A DNA stretch of 64,000 nt, taken from positions 99,229,895-99,293,894 of the forward strand of contig NC_088912.1 in assembly GCF_963576675.1 (NCBI RefSeq). Reading direction: 5' to 3'. The notes beneath the pieces were generated by a model, which was given only the letters and a program-made list of their open reading frames with translations, made no database searches and was not told the origin of the DNA. The position numbers and the translations under genes were made by a program. This DNA is from Euphorbia lathyris. Lineage: Eukaryota; Streptophyta; Magnoliopsida; Malpighiales; Euphorbiaceae. Numbering within the stretch: the first letter of the stretch is position 1; the number at the start of each line of letters is the position of its first letter. This document shows, one piece after another, positions 35,801-47,808 of the stretch.

Positions 35801-37639
35801 ATCCGGGAGTGGCCGACTCCGAAGACAGTTGGGGATATTAGGAGTTTCCATGGGTTAGCTACATTCTATAGGCGGTTCATCCGAAATTTCAGCGCTATCG
35901 TGGCTCCTATGACTGAGTGTTTGAAGAAGGGTAGAGGCTTCAAGTGGGAAGATGAGCAAGAGGACAGTTTTGCCTTGATTAAGGAAAAGCTAAGCACCGC
36001 TCCGGTTTTAGCGTTTCCGGACTTTGAGAAGCTCTTCGAGGTTGAGTGTGATGCGAGTGGAGTTGGCATTGGTGGAGTGTTAATGCAAGAGAAGAGGCCT
36101 ATAGCGTACTTCAGCGAGAAGTTGTGTGACTCAAGGCAGAAGTGGGCCACTTATGATAAGGAGTTCTACGCGGTAGTGCAGGCTCTCAAGACATGGGAGC
36201 ACTACCTCATCGGGAAGGAATTTATGCTGTACACCGACCACCAAGCCCTCAAATACTTGGGAAGTCAAAAGCAACTCCGGAGCTCCATGCATGCTAGGTG
36301 GTCCGCCTTTATGGACAAGTTCCCTTATAAGCTTCTCCACAAGGCAGGGCAACAGAACAAGGTGGCGGATGCTTTGAGCCGAAGGGTGGCACTCTTGAAA
36401 ACCGTAGCCTTGGGGTTAGTGGATTTTGAGCATATCAAGGGGGAGTATAAGGAGGATCCGGACTTCGGGATCGAATGGGAAAAATGTAGAAGAGGCACCG
36501 AAGAGGGAGGATATCAGTTTGTGGATGGGTTCCTCATGAGGGGTAGCCAATTGTGCCTTCCGAACACGTCCATCCGGGAAAGAGTGATCCGAGAGCTACA
36601 CGGAGGGGTGTTGGGGGGACATTTTAGGAGAGACAAAACCTTTGAGGCGGTTAGCTCCCGCTACTATTGGCCTAGAATGAGGAGGGACGTGGCCTACATC
36701 GTGGAGCGATGCGAAGCGTGCCAAACATCCAAGGGGCACACTACTAATGCCGGACTACGCATGCCCCTACCTGTTGCGGAGACAATTTGGGAAGACCTCT
36801 CCATGGATTTTGTATTGGGGCTGCCAAGGACTCAACGGGGTATGGACTCCATATTTGTGGTAGTGGATAGATTCTCGAAGATGGCACACTTTATTCCGTG
36901 TAGGAAGACTAGTGACGCCACTGCCATTGCCAAGTTGTTCTTTCGTGAAGTGGTGAGATTACATGGAGTTCCAAAGAGTATAGTGTCAGACCGGGACACC
37001 AAGTTTCTTAGCCATTTTTGGCGGACTCTTTGGGCTATCCTCGGGACTACCTTGAAGTTTAGCACCACCGCTCACCCACAGACGAATGGGTAGACTGAAG
37101 CGGTCAACCGAACCTTAGGCAACTTATTGAGGAGCAAGTGCCGGGACAAACCCAAGATGTGGGATTATGTGGTCGCCCAAGCCGAGTTTGCCTATAACTC
37201 CGCCGTGAGTTCAACCACTGGGAAGTCACCCTTCGAAGTTGTGTACACCAAAGCTCCGAATCATTCGCTTGATTTGGGGGAGGTTCCGCAGGGGGAGAGG
37301 AAGAGTGTGGCGGCTCAGAATTTAGCCAATGACTACCACCAAATGCACCAAGAAGTGCGGGATAGTATTGAGAAGAAGAACACCAAGAACAAGGCCAAGG
37401 TTGATGAGCACCGAAGAGATGTGGAGTTTGAGGTGGGGGATGAGGTGATGGTGTACTTGGGAAAAGAGCGGCTTAGTCATGCCCCGAGTAGCAAGTTGAG
37501 GCCGAGAAAATATGGTCCTTACCGGATCACGAAGAAGATCAGTGCCAACGCTTACCAATTAACTCTTCCCAATTGGCTTGGGAAAATGTCTTCTTCTTTT
37601 AATGTGCAGGACTTTAGCTTGTGGAAGCCGGAGGGGTAA
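32891..37639 (+). pseudogene. gag-pol: CRM-like gag-pol polyprotein, one nonsense mutation
   Basis: One frame of about 1,580 codons from ATG 32891; upstream codons in frame have only a TTG. Order: gag (about 33550-33960), zinc knuckle (about 34277-34320), protease (DSG at 34556-34564), RT (YFDD at 35603-35614), RNase H ([14 protein letters not shown]), the HHCC domain, the integrase core ([13 protein letters not shown]) and a C-terminal tail (RKYGPYRITKKISANAYQL) like that of CRM elements. Two lesions: the first Cys of the knuckle is Tyr (TAT at 34277-34279; the second copy has TGT), and CAG is TAG at 37091-37093, two codons before the third catalytic acidic residue of integrase. The frame is open on both sides of the stop, so it is a recent single-base change. 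Confidence 0.9.
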
Positions 37640-37678
37640 TTGGCAACCAAAGTCACCAAGACGGGACCCGACTCTTTC

Positions 37679-37692
37679 GAAGAAGGGGAGAA
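37679..37692 (+). other. Polypurine tract, CRM-like element 1
   Basis: GAAGAAGGGGAGAA directly abuts the 3' LTR start TGATGAGG and would prime plus-strand DNA synthesis. Confidence 0.8.
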
Positions 37693-38412
37693 TGATGAGG
37701 GCATCTTATCCCTAGACCCAAGTCCGGTGCAATGAAGAGCCACTCGAGAGAACCCACTCAAGGAGAGCGAGGAGCAAGCCAAGACAGAAAGCACGCGGGG
37801 CGCCTCCCTTACCACGCGGGGCGTAGATGGCCATATCAAGCAAGAAATCATCCAGGAGGTCAAACACGCGGGGCGCGCCCTTCGGGCACCTCGCGTAGAT
37901 TCCATTCCGCGGAGCCATCAAGATCAGGAGCCATATGACGCGGGGCGTAATCTGCTGGACGCCTCGCGTAATGAGTTCGAGCCAGCGTCTTCAAGTTCAG
38001 GAACACATCTACGCGGGGCGTAGCTCGTAGGCGCGGGGCGTATTTGACCTGGAGAATACTTCCCCTCCAAGTTCTCACCTTGAGGGGACCATTTTCTGTG
38101 ACACCCTATTTACTGTTTTGCCATTGTGCCTCTAATTACTAAACTACCACTTTCCTATTCTACCCTTATGACCATGTGTTAGCCAAAACCCTATTCATAG
38201 GCTTTTGGGTCTTTTTCCTTGAAATGTTGGAGAGTATTTAAGCTCTCATGTTTTGTAATGTTCTTAACTTTTGATGAATTAAAACTATAGCCTCCATTGA
38301 GAGCTTGGATTTCATATCCATTGGGTTAACTCAACCTTCAAGTTTAGCTTGAGAAGATCGGATTCTTTGTTGGTTTACGATTAAAACCTTCAGTCGATTT
38401 CAATCTACATCA
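37693..38412 (+). repeat. 3' LTR of CRM-like element 1
   Basis: 720 bp, same ends as the 5' LTR, with about eight single-base differences from it. Six CGCGGGGCG words and two CGCGTA remnants lie in the first half. The gag-pol stop at 37637-37639 is about 53 bases upstream. Confidence 0.9.
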
Positions 38413-38907
38413 TATTGTTTATAAATGTTTGTTATAACTTGATCTCGGCATCTCAAAGTGTTTAAATACGGTTTTAGTTTTTATACGCATGCAGTCAAAC
38501 GTTGGTAACAGTGACTTGTGAAAAAAGTTATTTCTATTCGAGTTTTTTGAGTTGTAAGTAGTTGTAACACTTTGTATTGGGTTAGTGGACAGAGAGAGAA
38601 TTAGAGAGAATTCGTGTTGAATCAAAGGAACACGAATTGAGACTAAATTATATCATTTTATTAAAGTTTCTTCCATTAGAGTAAGTTTAATATATTAAAC
38701 GGGTAAATTACACCCATCGCCACTGAACTATACTCATTTTCACATTGTGGCCACTGAACTTCAATTCTTCCCGGTATAGTCATTGAACTTTACACTTTGT
38801 TATACCGGTGGCCATTGTGACCGTTGACCAGCGTTTTTTTACCTTTGACTCTCCTTTTCACCTGTTCTCTCTCTCCTTCCCTACTTCTAAAATATAAAAT
38901 ACCTACT

Positions 38908-40388
38908 TGATAGGGGTCAAAAACCCCTATCTTTGGGTACGGTTTTAGGACGGGTTTTAGAGTTATTTGGTTAATAAGCGAGCAATTCTCGCATTTAAAT
39001 GCTTTTGTGTGAGTAAGTTAGGAATTGGAAACGTTCTATTTACTTTTCGTCGTTTAGGCTCGTTTTATGATCAATTTAGGCAAATACGGCCGAAATAGCA
39101 TGCATAGTAGAATTCCGTTATCTTTTGAAGCTAATTGGCCCGTCAAAAGTCGATTGACGGATCAATTTGGCTTTTGGACTAATGTTTTCTGGAGTTTTTA
39201 TGTGTGTGCAGGTGTAAGTTCGGACGAAAAAGGGCATAGAAGTCACTCGGCATGAATCGAGCACGCTTCGGGTGAAAACGCTCGGCGAGCAGGGCCCCAC
39301 GGGCCATTTCTGCTCGGCGAGCAGCCCTGCGGGAATTGGTCAAAAAGACCAATTCCGCCCCCACGAAGCCACGTTCGGCCCCACGTCTTCCTACACCAAT
39401 AAGGACACGAAAATAGGTCAAAACGAGGCCCGAGACGCTTCTATAAATAGGATTTTTCCATTGTAAATTAGATATCTTTCGTTTTTGTAAATTATTTTAG
39501 CTTTCCCCTTGTAATTCCTCTCCATCTTCTCCATCTTCCTCAACCTCCATTGAAGCTCCTTCAAAGCTTTTTCTCGAGGAATTATCAAGGTTCGTCCTTA
39601 AGATCAAGTCGTCGGCTGCAGAGTAAACAGGTTCCCTGAAAGGGATTTTTGTATCTCCTTTTATCTTTCCATGTTTGTACTCTTTGATACAGTTGCCGAA
39701 CTTGACTTATTGTATCTTGTGACAATTATCTTCGCCTTTAATAATAATTTAGCTCTTGTTTTGTTCTATGATTATTTGTCTAATCTCTGTCTTACGCTTT
39801 ATTCAATTGGTTTAACTCATTCAAAAGCCCCAAAATCTAGTAGGCACATATTGCGAGCTGAATCTGACCTAGTCAGAGCCTAGGAGATTGACGACCTCTT
39901 AGTTGATTAAGCGCCAATTTACTGAGCCTTAGACCTAGTTTCTTCCTTAGGGAATCACGCGCTAGGAACCTCAGGAGGGTAAGTAGGGTTAATCGCCTTG
40001 AATACAAGTGACTCAGATTAGGTTTTTATTCAATAGACTTGATAATCTATCTTTATTATTATCGTTCATACCATGTTCCTTCGAATAGTTTCATTAATGA
40101 AAGATCAATTAGGGGTAGAGTAACTTAGTTAGGCGTAGAATAACTTAGTTAGAATTAGATAACTTATCTAGGATTAGCATAATTCAACCTAGGAGTAGAT
40201 TAATTAAAACAAACAAACTCAAAACCCCCTAAGCCTAGATAACATCCGAGATCGAGTAGCTCGGTACTTGCAGAAATAAATCCTGTGGACGATAACCTGG
40301 ACTTAAACCAAAAATTTATTACTTGATAACGACGGGGTACACTTATCCCTTAGTGAGTTCTCATCTCGAGTTAGGTGAGGGCGCATCA
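38908..40388 (+). repeat. LTR type A, forward (1,481 bp)
   Basis: TGATAGGGG to GCGCATCA. The first bases form a 9-bp hairpin (GATAGGGGT/ACCCCTATC). A CTATAAATAG box is near 39442. The GCTCGGCGAGC palindrome cluster at about 39285-39330 is short here, two units. A 70-codon ORF at 39671-39883 recurs unchanged in the other LTRs that retain the region. Confidence 0.9.
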
Positions 40389-40394
40389 AGTTTT

Positions 40395-40412
40395 TGGCGC
40401 CGTTGCCGGGGA
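40395..40412 (+). other. Primer-binding site, forward Athila-like element
   Basis: TGGCGCCGTTGCCGGGGA, complementary to the tRNA-Asp 3' end as in Athila elements, six bases inside the LTR. Confidence 0.8.
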
Positions 40413-40591
40413 TTTATTTCTTCTGCAATATCGAACCAAAGGTCGATTTGTTAGTTTAGGCATTCATTGTGAATATCCTTTGTTTATAATCGTTTATACT
40501 TGTTTATATATAATCCTTTATACTTTTCTTTTTGTGAATATTTGTTTCTAATTTTTATTGTTATTTCTAATGATTCTTCTTTTTTGAGAAA

Positions 40592-41107
40592 ATGGCGAGA
40601 AACAATGGAAATAAGGAGTCTATTACGCATTTGCTTAACTTTCTATCTACTCACGAAGATCAAACTAACGATTTGTATGCCTCAATTAAAAATTTATGCA
40701 TACAAAAAGGGATCCTAGTTGATTCAACCGCGGACGAATCAATTAAAGAACCCAATTTGGTAGGTCAGGTTGATAAGGTAATATCTTTTCCCATTAACAA
40801 TGAAGAACTGATCCCTAATTATGAGAAACCGAAAGTTTCAATATTAATTGAGGAATCAGTTGAAATTGAGCCTCTAGAGAAGAATCCAAAAATAGAAGAG
40901 TTCGGTTTTGCTCCAAGTCCAGAAATTTACATTCTCTTTGATTTACCAAGAGAATAAAAAAGGGAGCAAAATAAATTTTTTCATAACTTATTTAAATTTT
41001 ATCCGTTGTTTTTATTAAAATTCTTTGAAACTGATAATCCGTTTTGCAGGTACGGATTATTTATTCAGGAATTTGAATTCCTAACGCGAATGTCAGCATA
41101 CACCTAG
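40592..41107 (+). pseudogene. Gag-derived remnant, forward element
   Basis: 172 codons from ATG 40592 with one in-frame TAA at 40955-40957. The downstream half (FILFDLPRE-like motif, then NPFCRYGLFIQEFEFLTR) matches the C-terminal part of the reverse element's frame, where the stop position is a Ser codon. The N-terminal half is not recognised. No zinc knuckle is seen. Directly downstream is the GGAGGCAACCC block (about 41157) that both elements share. Confidence 0.6.
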
Positions 41108-41403
41108 GCGGGAATTCTATGTCGAGCACACCGACTATAACGTAGCGCTTCTTGGGAGGCAACCCAAGTTTTAATAAAACTTTTCAGGTTTATTTTATTT
41201 AGATTATACATTGATCTTTTAGTTTAGTCTTTTTAGTTTTCTTTTACGTTTTTTTTAGTGTTCGTTTAAAAAAAATAATAAAAAAAAATAAAGAAAAAAA
41301 ATATAAATAAATATTTTTTTTAGTTGTTTAGTTTTCTTTTATTTTATTTTCTTTTATTTTATTTATTTTATTTTTAAGTTTTCAGGTTTAAAATAAAATT
41401 AAA

Positions 41404-41434
<31 letters not shown>

Positions 41435-43326
41435 TTTTGGCCCCGGGAGGCCCAGCTCGCCGAGCTGGGCACTCCAGCTCGGGCGAGCTGGGCACTCCAG
41501 CTCGGGCGAGCTGGGCACTGCCGCCCAGCTCGGCGAGCAGGGCCCAGCTCGCCGCGAGCTGGGCGCTGGCGCCCAGCCCGCCGCTGGGCACTGCGCCCAA
41601 CCTGCCGCTGGGACCCAGCCCGCCGCTGGCCGCGATAAGCAAACTGTTCAGGATTTTTTTTAAATCCCGAACGGAGCTGAAAAATAATAATAATAAATAA
41701 ATAAATAAATAAAAAATTGGCACCGCAAATCATCAAACTTTTGGCGATTGCGATAAAATCCGTAAGTTTTGTTCTCCACCCTAACTTTTTGCACTTGTAC
41801 TTTATGGTTTGTGATGCAATGTTGGAACTTATTGCATATTTTTAGTGTGAGGAGGAGGGGTAGACAAACTTACAAAAATTGTATAATTTTTAAATTTTTG
41901 TTGCGTCGTGTCTAGTTTAGTTTAGCGTTTTTGGGTTTTGTTTATGTTTTGCATGTTTATGACCTAAAACCGTGAACCTCCTTCGAATCTAAACTTCGTT
42001 ATTTGTCTTTGAGGGCTGAGAACCGAATCTAAAATTGCATGACAACTAGTTTAGGCGTAGGACACAACTCTTGTATCTGTAAAAGCATGAGCTACAGTTT
42101 GCATTTAGACCCTACTTTTGAAGAAATGCCAAAATCATTACTTAGGTAGATAACTTAAGAATTGAAGGCATGTGACATTAAACTTGAGTTTGGGGAAAAC
42201 TAGTGAACACAAAATTGAAACCCAAAGAATTGTGAGTTGAATTTGAGCCTAAGAGCGAACATCAAAAAGCTCTTTTTCTTGACATTTTTGTGTGAATGCT
42301 TTGACTTGTGGAAGATTACAGATTTTGCACCTAATACTGTGTTGAACCTACATGCAATGGTTTGAGATGATAAACGATGAATCAGCCTCATTAGAATTAA
42401 CCCTTTTCTTTACCTTTTTTTTTCTTTTTCATCCACTCTAGGAAGCCCCTTTGAGCCTACATTTTTGTAGTTTATAGATTTTTCTTTCGTTCTAACCTGT
42501 TTTTGCAAACCACAACTTGGTTTGCTACTTAACCCTAAGTTTTTGCAAAGCTCACATCGAGCCTTTGTTTTCCTCTAGCGCTTTGTCTTTGTTTACGGCA
42601 TCATAGTAGCAAGCCAAAAGGCTAAGAAGTGAATGAGCATCACTATCCCAAAAAGAAAAAAAAAAGAGAAAAACAGAAAAAAAAGAAAGAAAAAGAAAAG
42701 AAAAGAGACGAACAAAAGGGAAGAACTTCATTCCCCAGTTCTTAAAAATAAAAAACGTCTCAAGAAAACATCCCAAAAAGAAAATAATAAGGGATGAATG
42801 AAAAGCTCAGTCACTTCATATTTGCTAAAGCCATTTAAACTTAGTTTTTGTAGCGCTAGAACTATTAACCCTTGTTGTACCTTTAACCCTCTAACCACAT
42901 TACAACCCCGATTAGAGGCTGTTTTTGATATCATCGGAATCATATAGCATAGTAGAGGAACACGGATGAACGTGCAAAATCAACGTAATCCTAAGCAAGA
43001 ACATAAGCCGAGAGTAAACACTTTAGCCACCAAAATTGTGTGAAATGAGTGAACTACCTATGGTGAGGTGTTTTACTCAGCGATCCCCTCAAGCTCGTTT
43101 AATTGAACATGTGTCCTTTTGCTTAAAACTATGACCTATGATAATTAAAATGCGACTTTTTGATATCGTGTCTCTACTTTGTATTTCCGAATGCATGTAA
43201 TTACAGATACTCGAAATTGTGTCAAGCACCTAGTCAAACCGGGAGGTTTTCTAGCTTGCTTGTGATTGCGGGTTTAGTTTTTTTAGTTTACTTGAGGACA
43301 AGTAAAGTTTTAAGTGCGAGGAGGTT
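41108..43326 (+). other. Internal non-coding region, forward Athila-like element
   Basis: No gene. It has an (AT)n tract near 41402, a GC-rich repeat at 41440-41640 of AGCTCGSCGAGCT-like palindromes with CCCAGC spacers, and poly-A/G-rich runs near 42650. It ends in a purine-rich AAGTGCGAGGAGGTT just before the next LTR, the probable polypurine tract. The reverse element has the same order without the GC repeat. Confidence 0.7.
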
Positions 43327-44443
43327 TGATAGGGGTCAAAAACCCCTATCTTTGGGTACGGTTTTAGGACGGGTTTTAGCGTTATTTTGTTAATAAGCGA
43401 GCAATTCTCGCATTTAAATGCTTTTGTGTGAGTTAGTTAGAAATTGGAAACGTTTTATTTACTTTTCGTTGTTTAGGCTCGTTTTATGATCAATTTAGGC
43501 AAATACGGCCAAAATGGCATGCATATTATAATTCCGTTATCTTTTGAAGCTAATTGATCCGTCAAAAGTCGCACCAAACGAAGCGTTTGCTCAAATAAGC
43601 GATTGGCGGGTCAATTTAGCCCTTGGACTAATGTTGTTTGGAGTTTATGTGCGTGTGCAGGTTAAAACATGATCAATTTCAGGCAAAAATCGTGTCTCGG
43701 GGACCCCCGGCAGTCGCTCGGCGAATTAAGCATCGGCGCGCAGCCCGGGCGCTGCTCGGCGAGCAGCCCAGGCACTGCCCAGGCACCGCCCAGGCACCAC
43801 CCAGGCACCGCCCAGGCACTGCCCAGGCACTGCCCAGGCACCGCCCAGGCACTGTGCCTGCTCACCGAGCAGGCCACCATAGGCCTGCTCGGCGAGTAGG
43901 AGCCTGCTCGGTGAGCAGGGTGCTGCTCGTCGCGAGTAGCCCTGCTCGCCGAGCAGCTCGCCCTGCTCGACGAGCAGACCTGCGGGAATAGGTCAAAAGA
44001 CCAATTTCGCCCCCACGATGCCACGATGGACCCCACGACTTCCTACATCAATAAGGACACGAATTAGGTCAAGAAAAGGGCCCGAGCCGCGTCTATAAAT
44101 AGAGTTTTTCCAATGTAAATTAGATACCTTCGTTTTTGTAAATTATTTTAGCTTTCCCCTTGTAATTCCTCTCCATCTTCTCTATCTTCCTCAACCTCCA
44201 TTGAAGCTCCTTCAAAGCTTTTTCTCGAGGAATTATCAAGGTCCGTCCTTAAGATCAAGTCGCCGGCTGCAGAGTAAACAGGTTCCCTGAAAGGGATTTT
44301 TGTATATGCTTTTATCTTTCCATGTTTGTACTCTTTGATACAGTTGCCGAACTTGACTTATTGTATCTTGTGACAATTATCTTCGCCTTTAATAATAATT
44401 TAGCTCTTGTTTTGTTCTATGATTATTTGTCTATTCTCTGTCT
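43327..44443 (+). repeat. LTR type B, forward, 3'-truncated
   Basis: TGATAGGGG start; ends abruptly at ...TCTCTGTCT, about 595 bp short of the LTR end when compared with 48971-50601. It differs in kind from the 5' LTR of the same element: TGTTAATAAGCG, a GATCAATTTCAGGC stretch, and eight copies of an 11-bp CCCAGGCACYG minisatellite near 43770-43860. The junction with the next LTR shares a single T. Confidence 0.9.
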
Positions 44444-46151
44444 TGATGCGCCCTCACCTAACTCGAGATGAGAACTCACTAAGGGATAAGTGTACCCCAT
44501 CGTTATCAAGTAATAAATTTCTGGTTTAAGTCCAGGTTATCGTCCACAGGATTTATTTCTGCAAGTACCGAGCTACTCGATCTCGGATGTTATCTAGGCT
44601 TAGGGGGTTTTGAGTTTGTTTGTTTTAATTAATCTACTCCTAGGTTGAATTATGCTAATCCTAGCTAAGTTATCTAATTCTAACTAAGTTATTCTACGCC
44701 TAACTAAGTTACTCTACCCCTAATTGATCTTTCATTAATGAAACTATTCGAAGGAACATTGTATGAACGATAATAATAAAGATAGATTATCAAGTCTATT
44801 GAATAAAAACCTAATCTGAGTCACTTGTATTCAAGGCGATTAACCCTACTTACCCTCCTGAGGTTCCTAGCGCGTGATTCCCTAAGGCCGAAACTAGGTC
44901 TAAGGCTCAGTAAATTGGCGCTTAATCAACTAAGAGGTCGTCAATCTCCTAGGCTCTGACTAGGTCAGATTCAGCTCGCAATATGTGCCTACTAGATTTT
45001 GGGGCTTTTGAATGAGTTAAACCAATTGAATAAAGCGTAAGACAGAGATTAGACAAATAATCATAGAACAAAACAAGAGCTAAATTATTATTAAAGGCGA
45101 AGATAATTGTCACAAGATATAATAAGTCAAGTTCGGCAACTGTATCAAAGAGTACAAACATGGAAAGATAAAAGGAGATACAAAAATCCCTTTCAGGGAA
45201 CCTGTTTACTCTGCAGCCGGCGACTTGATCTTAAGAACGGACCTTGATAATTCCTCGAGAAAAAGCTTTGAAGGAGCTTCAATGGAGGTTGAGGAAGATG
45301 GAGAAGATGGAGAGGAATTACAAGGGGAAAGCTAAAATAATTTACAAAAGCGAAAGATATCTAATTTACAATGGAAAAATCCTATTTATAGACGCGTCTC
45401 GGGCCTCGTTTTGACCTATTTTCATGTCCTTGTTGGTGTAGGAAGACGTGGGGCCAAACGTGGCTTCGTGGGGGCGGAATTGGTCTTTTTGACCAATTCC
45501 CACAGGGCTGCTCGCTGAGCAGGGAAGGCTGCTCGGCGAGCAGGGAAGGCTGCTCGGCGAGCAGGGCTGCTTGCGCCGAGCAGCCCCCTGCTCGCCGAGC
45601 AGGCGCCTGGTGGCCTACTCGGCGAGCAGGCGCCTAGCGCCCTGCTCGGCGAGCAGGCTCCTGCTCGCCGAGCAGGCCTCCAGGGGCCTGCTCGACGAAG
45701 GCCTGCTCGCCGAGCAGAAATGGCCCGTGGGGCCCTTGCTCGCCGAGCGTTTTCGCCCGAAGCGTGCTCGATTCATGCCGACTGACTTCTATGCCCTTTT
45801 TCGTCCGAACTTACACCTGCACACGCATAAAAACTCCAGAAAACATTAGTCCAAAAGCCAAATTGATCCGTCAATCGCTTATTTTGAGCAAACGCTTCGT
45901 TTGGTGCGACTTTTGACGGACCAATTAGCTTCAAAAGATAACAGAATTCTATTATGCATGCTATTTCGGCCGTATTTGCCTAAATTGATCATAAAACGAG
46001 CCTAAACGACGAAAAGTAAATAGAACGTTTCCAATTCCTAACTAACTCACACAAAAGCATTTAAATGCGAGAATTGCTCGCTTATTAACCAAATAACTCT
46101 AAAACCCGTCCTAAAACCGTACCCAAAGATAGGGGTTTTTGACCCCTATCA
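44444..46151 (-). repeat. LTR type A, reverse (1,708 bp)
   Basis: Minus strand TGATAGGGG to GCGCATCA. Its sequence is of type A, like 38908-40388, not like the other LTR of its own element. It is longer because the CTGCTCGCCGAGCAG palindrome array (45505-45760) has about 220 extra bases. Confidence 0.9.
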
Positions 46152-47808
46152 AACCTCCTCGCACTTAAAACTTTACTTGTCCCGAAGTAAACTAAAAACT
46201 AAACCCGCCATCACAAGCAAGCTAGAAAACCTCCCGGTTTGACTAGGTGCTTGACACAATTTCGAGCATCTGTAATTACATGCAATTATCATGGGTCATA
46301 GTTTTAAGCAAATGGACACATGTTCAATTAAAAGAGTTTAAGGGGATCGTTAAGTAAAACACCTCACCATAGGTAGTTCACTCATTTCACACAATTTTGG
46401 TGGCTAAAGTGTTTACTCTTGGCTTATGTTCTTGCTTAGGATTACGTTGATTTTGCACGTTCATCCGCGTTCCTCTACTATGCTATATGATTCCGATGAT
46501 ATCAAAAACAGCCTCTAATCGGGGTTGTAATGTGGTTAGAGGGTTAAAGGTACAACAAGGGTTATTAGTTCTAGCGCTACAAAAACAAAGTTTAAATGGC
46601 TTTAGCAAATATAAAGTGACTGAGCTTTTTATTCATCCCTTATTATTTTCTTTTTGGGATGTTTTCTTCGAGACGTTTTTTGATTTTTCTAAGAACTGGG
46701 GAATGGAGTTCTTCCCTTTTGCTCGTCTCTTTTTTTTTCTTTTTTTTTTCTTTTTCTGTTTTTTTTTTTTTTATTTTTTTTTTTTTGGATAGTGATGCTC
46801 ATTCACTTCTTAGCCTTTTGGCTTGCTACTGTAATGCCATAAACAAAGATAAAGCGCTAGAAAACAAAGGCTCTAATTGAGCTTTGCAAAATAAATTGGG
46901 TTAAATAGCAAACCAAGTTGTGGTTTGCAAAAACAGGTTAGAACGAAAGAAAAATCTATAAACTACAAAGATGTAGGCTCAAAGGGGCTTCCTAGAGTGG
47001 ATGAAAAAGAAAAAAATAAGGTAAAGAAAAAGGGTTAATTCTAATGAGGTTGATTCATCGTTTATCATCTCAAATCATTGCATGTAGGTTCAACACAGTA
47101 TTAGGTGCAAAATCTGTAATCTTCCACAAGTCAAAGCATTCACACAAAAATGTCAAGAAAAAGAGCTTTTTGATGTTCGCTCTTAGGCTCAAATTCAGCT
47201 CACAATTCTTTGGGTTTCAATTTTGTGTTTACTAGTTTTCCCCAAACTCAAGTTTAATATCACATGCCTTCAATTCTTAAGTTATCTACCTAAGTAATGA
47301 TTTTAGCATTTCTTCAAAAGTAGGGTCTAAATGCAAACTTTAGCTCATGCTCTTACAGATACAAGGATTGTGTCCTACACCTAAACTAGTTGTCATGCAA
47401 TATTAGATTCGGTTCTCAGCCCTCAAGTACAAATAACGAAGTTTGGATTCGAAGGAGGTTCACGGTTTTAGGTCCTAAACATGTAAAACATAAATAAAAC
47501 CCAAAAAACGAAAAACTAAACTAGACACGACGCAACAAAAATTTAAAAATTATACATATTTTTGTAAGTTTGTCTACCCCTCATCCTCACACTTAAAATA
47601 TGCAATAAGTTCCAACATTGCATCTAAAACCATCAAGCGCATGTGCAAAAAAGTTAGGGTGGACAAGACAACTTACTAACCAAAGTTAAAAACAGAAATC
47701 TATAATTGAAAAAAAGAAAAACAAACCTAGAAAAAGTTTAATCCAAACTTGGGTTGCCTCCCAAGAAGCGCTACTTTATAGTCGGTTAGCTCGACATGGA
47801 GTTCCTTC
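46152..47808 (-). other. Internal non-coding region, reverse Athila-like element
   Basis: No gene. It mirrors the forward element's 41108-43326: purine-rich tract next to the LTR (46152-46175 on the minus strand), poly-T-rich runs near 46730-46790, and the GGAGGCAACCC block near 47755. Short plus-strand ORFs here come from low-complexity runs. Confidence 0.7.

Larger units (their letters stand above)
32120..38412 (+). mobile_element. CRM-like Ty3/gypsy retrotransposon, complete ends, 6.3 kb
   Basis: Two 720-bp LTRs (32120-32839 and 37693-38412) begin TGATGAGGGC and end CTACATCA and enclose one gag-pol frame. A perfect TATTG duplication flanks the element (32115-32119, 38413-38417), and copy 2 has a single TATTG at the matching point near 61394. 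By eye the LTRs differ at about 8 sites in 720, so the insertion is fairly recent. The integrase and C-terminal tail resemble the CRM group of chromoviruses; I see no classical chromodomain. A stop in integrase probably makes it unable to move by itself. Confidence 0.9.

Noticed and set aside
32907..36352. Several antisense ORFs of 60-103 codons in CRM-like gag-pol
   Set aside because: All lie opposite a well-supported coding frame, have no domains, and are expected by chance.
41402..41430. (AT)n tract in the Athila-like internal region as another fold-back target
   Set aside because: No element or inverted arm is next to it.
43638..44036. ORFs of 117-124 codons rich in Ala, Arg and Pro in both strands
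   Set aside because: They are translations of the GC palindrome and 11-bp minisatellite arrays in the LTR; unit number varies between LTRs, so frames are not conserved.
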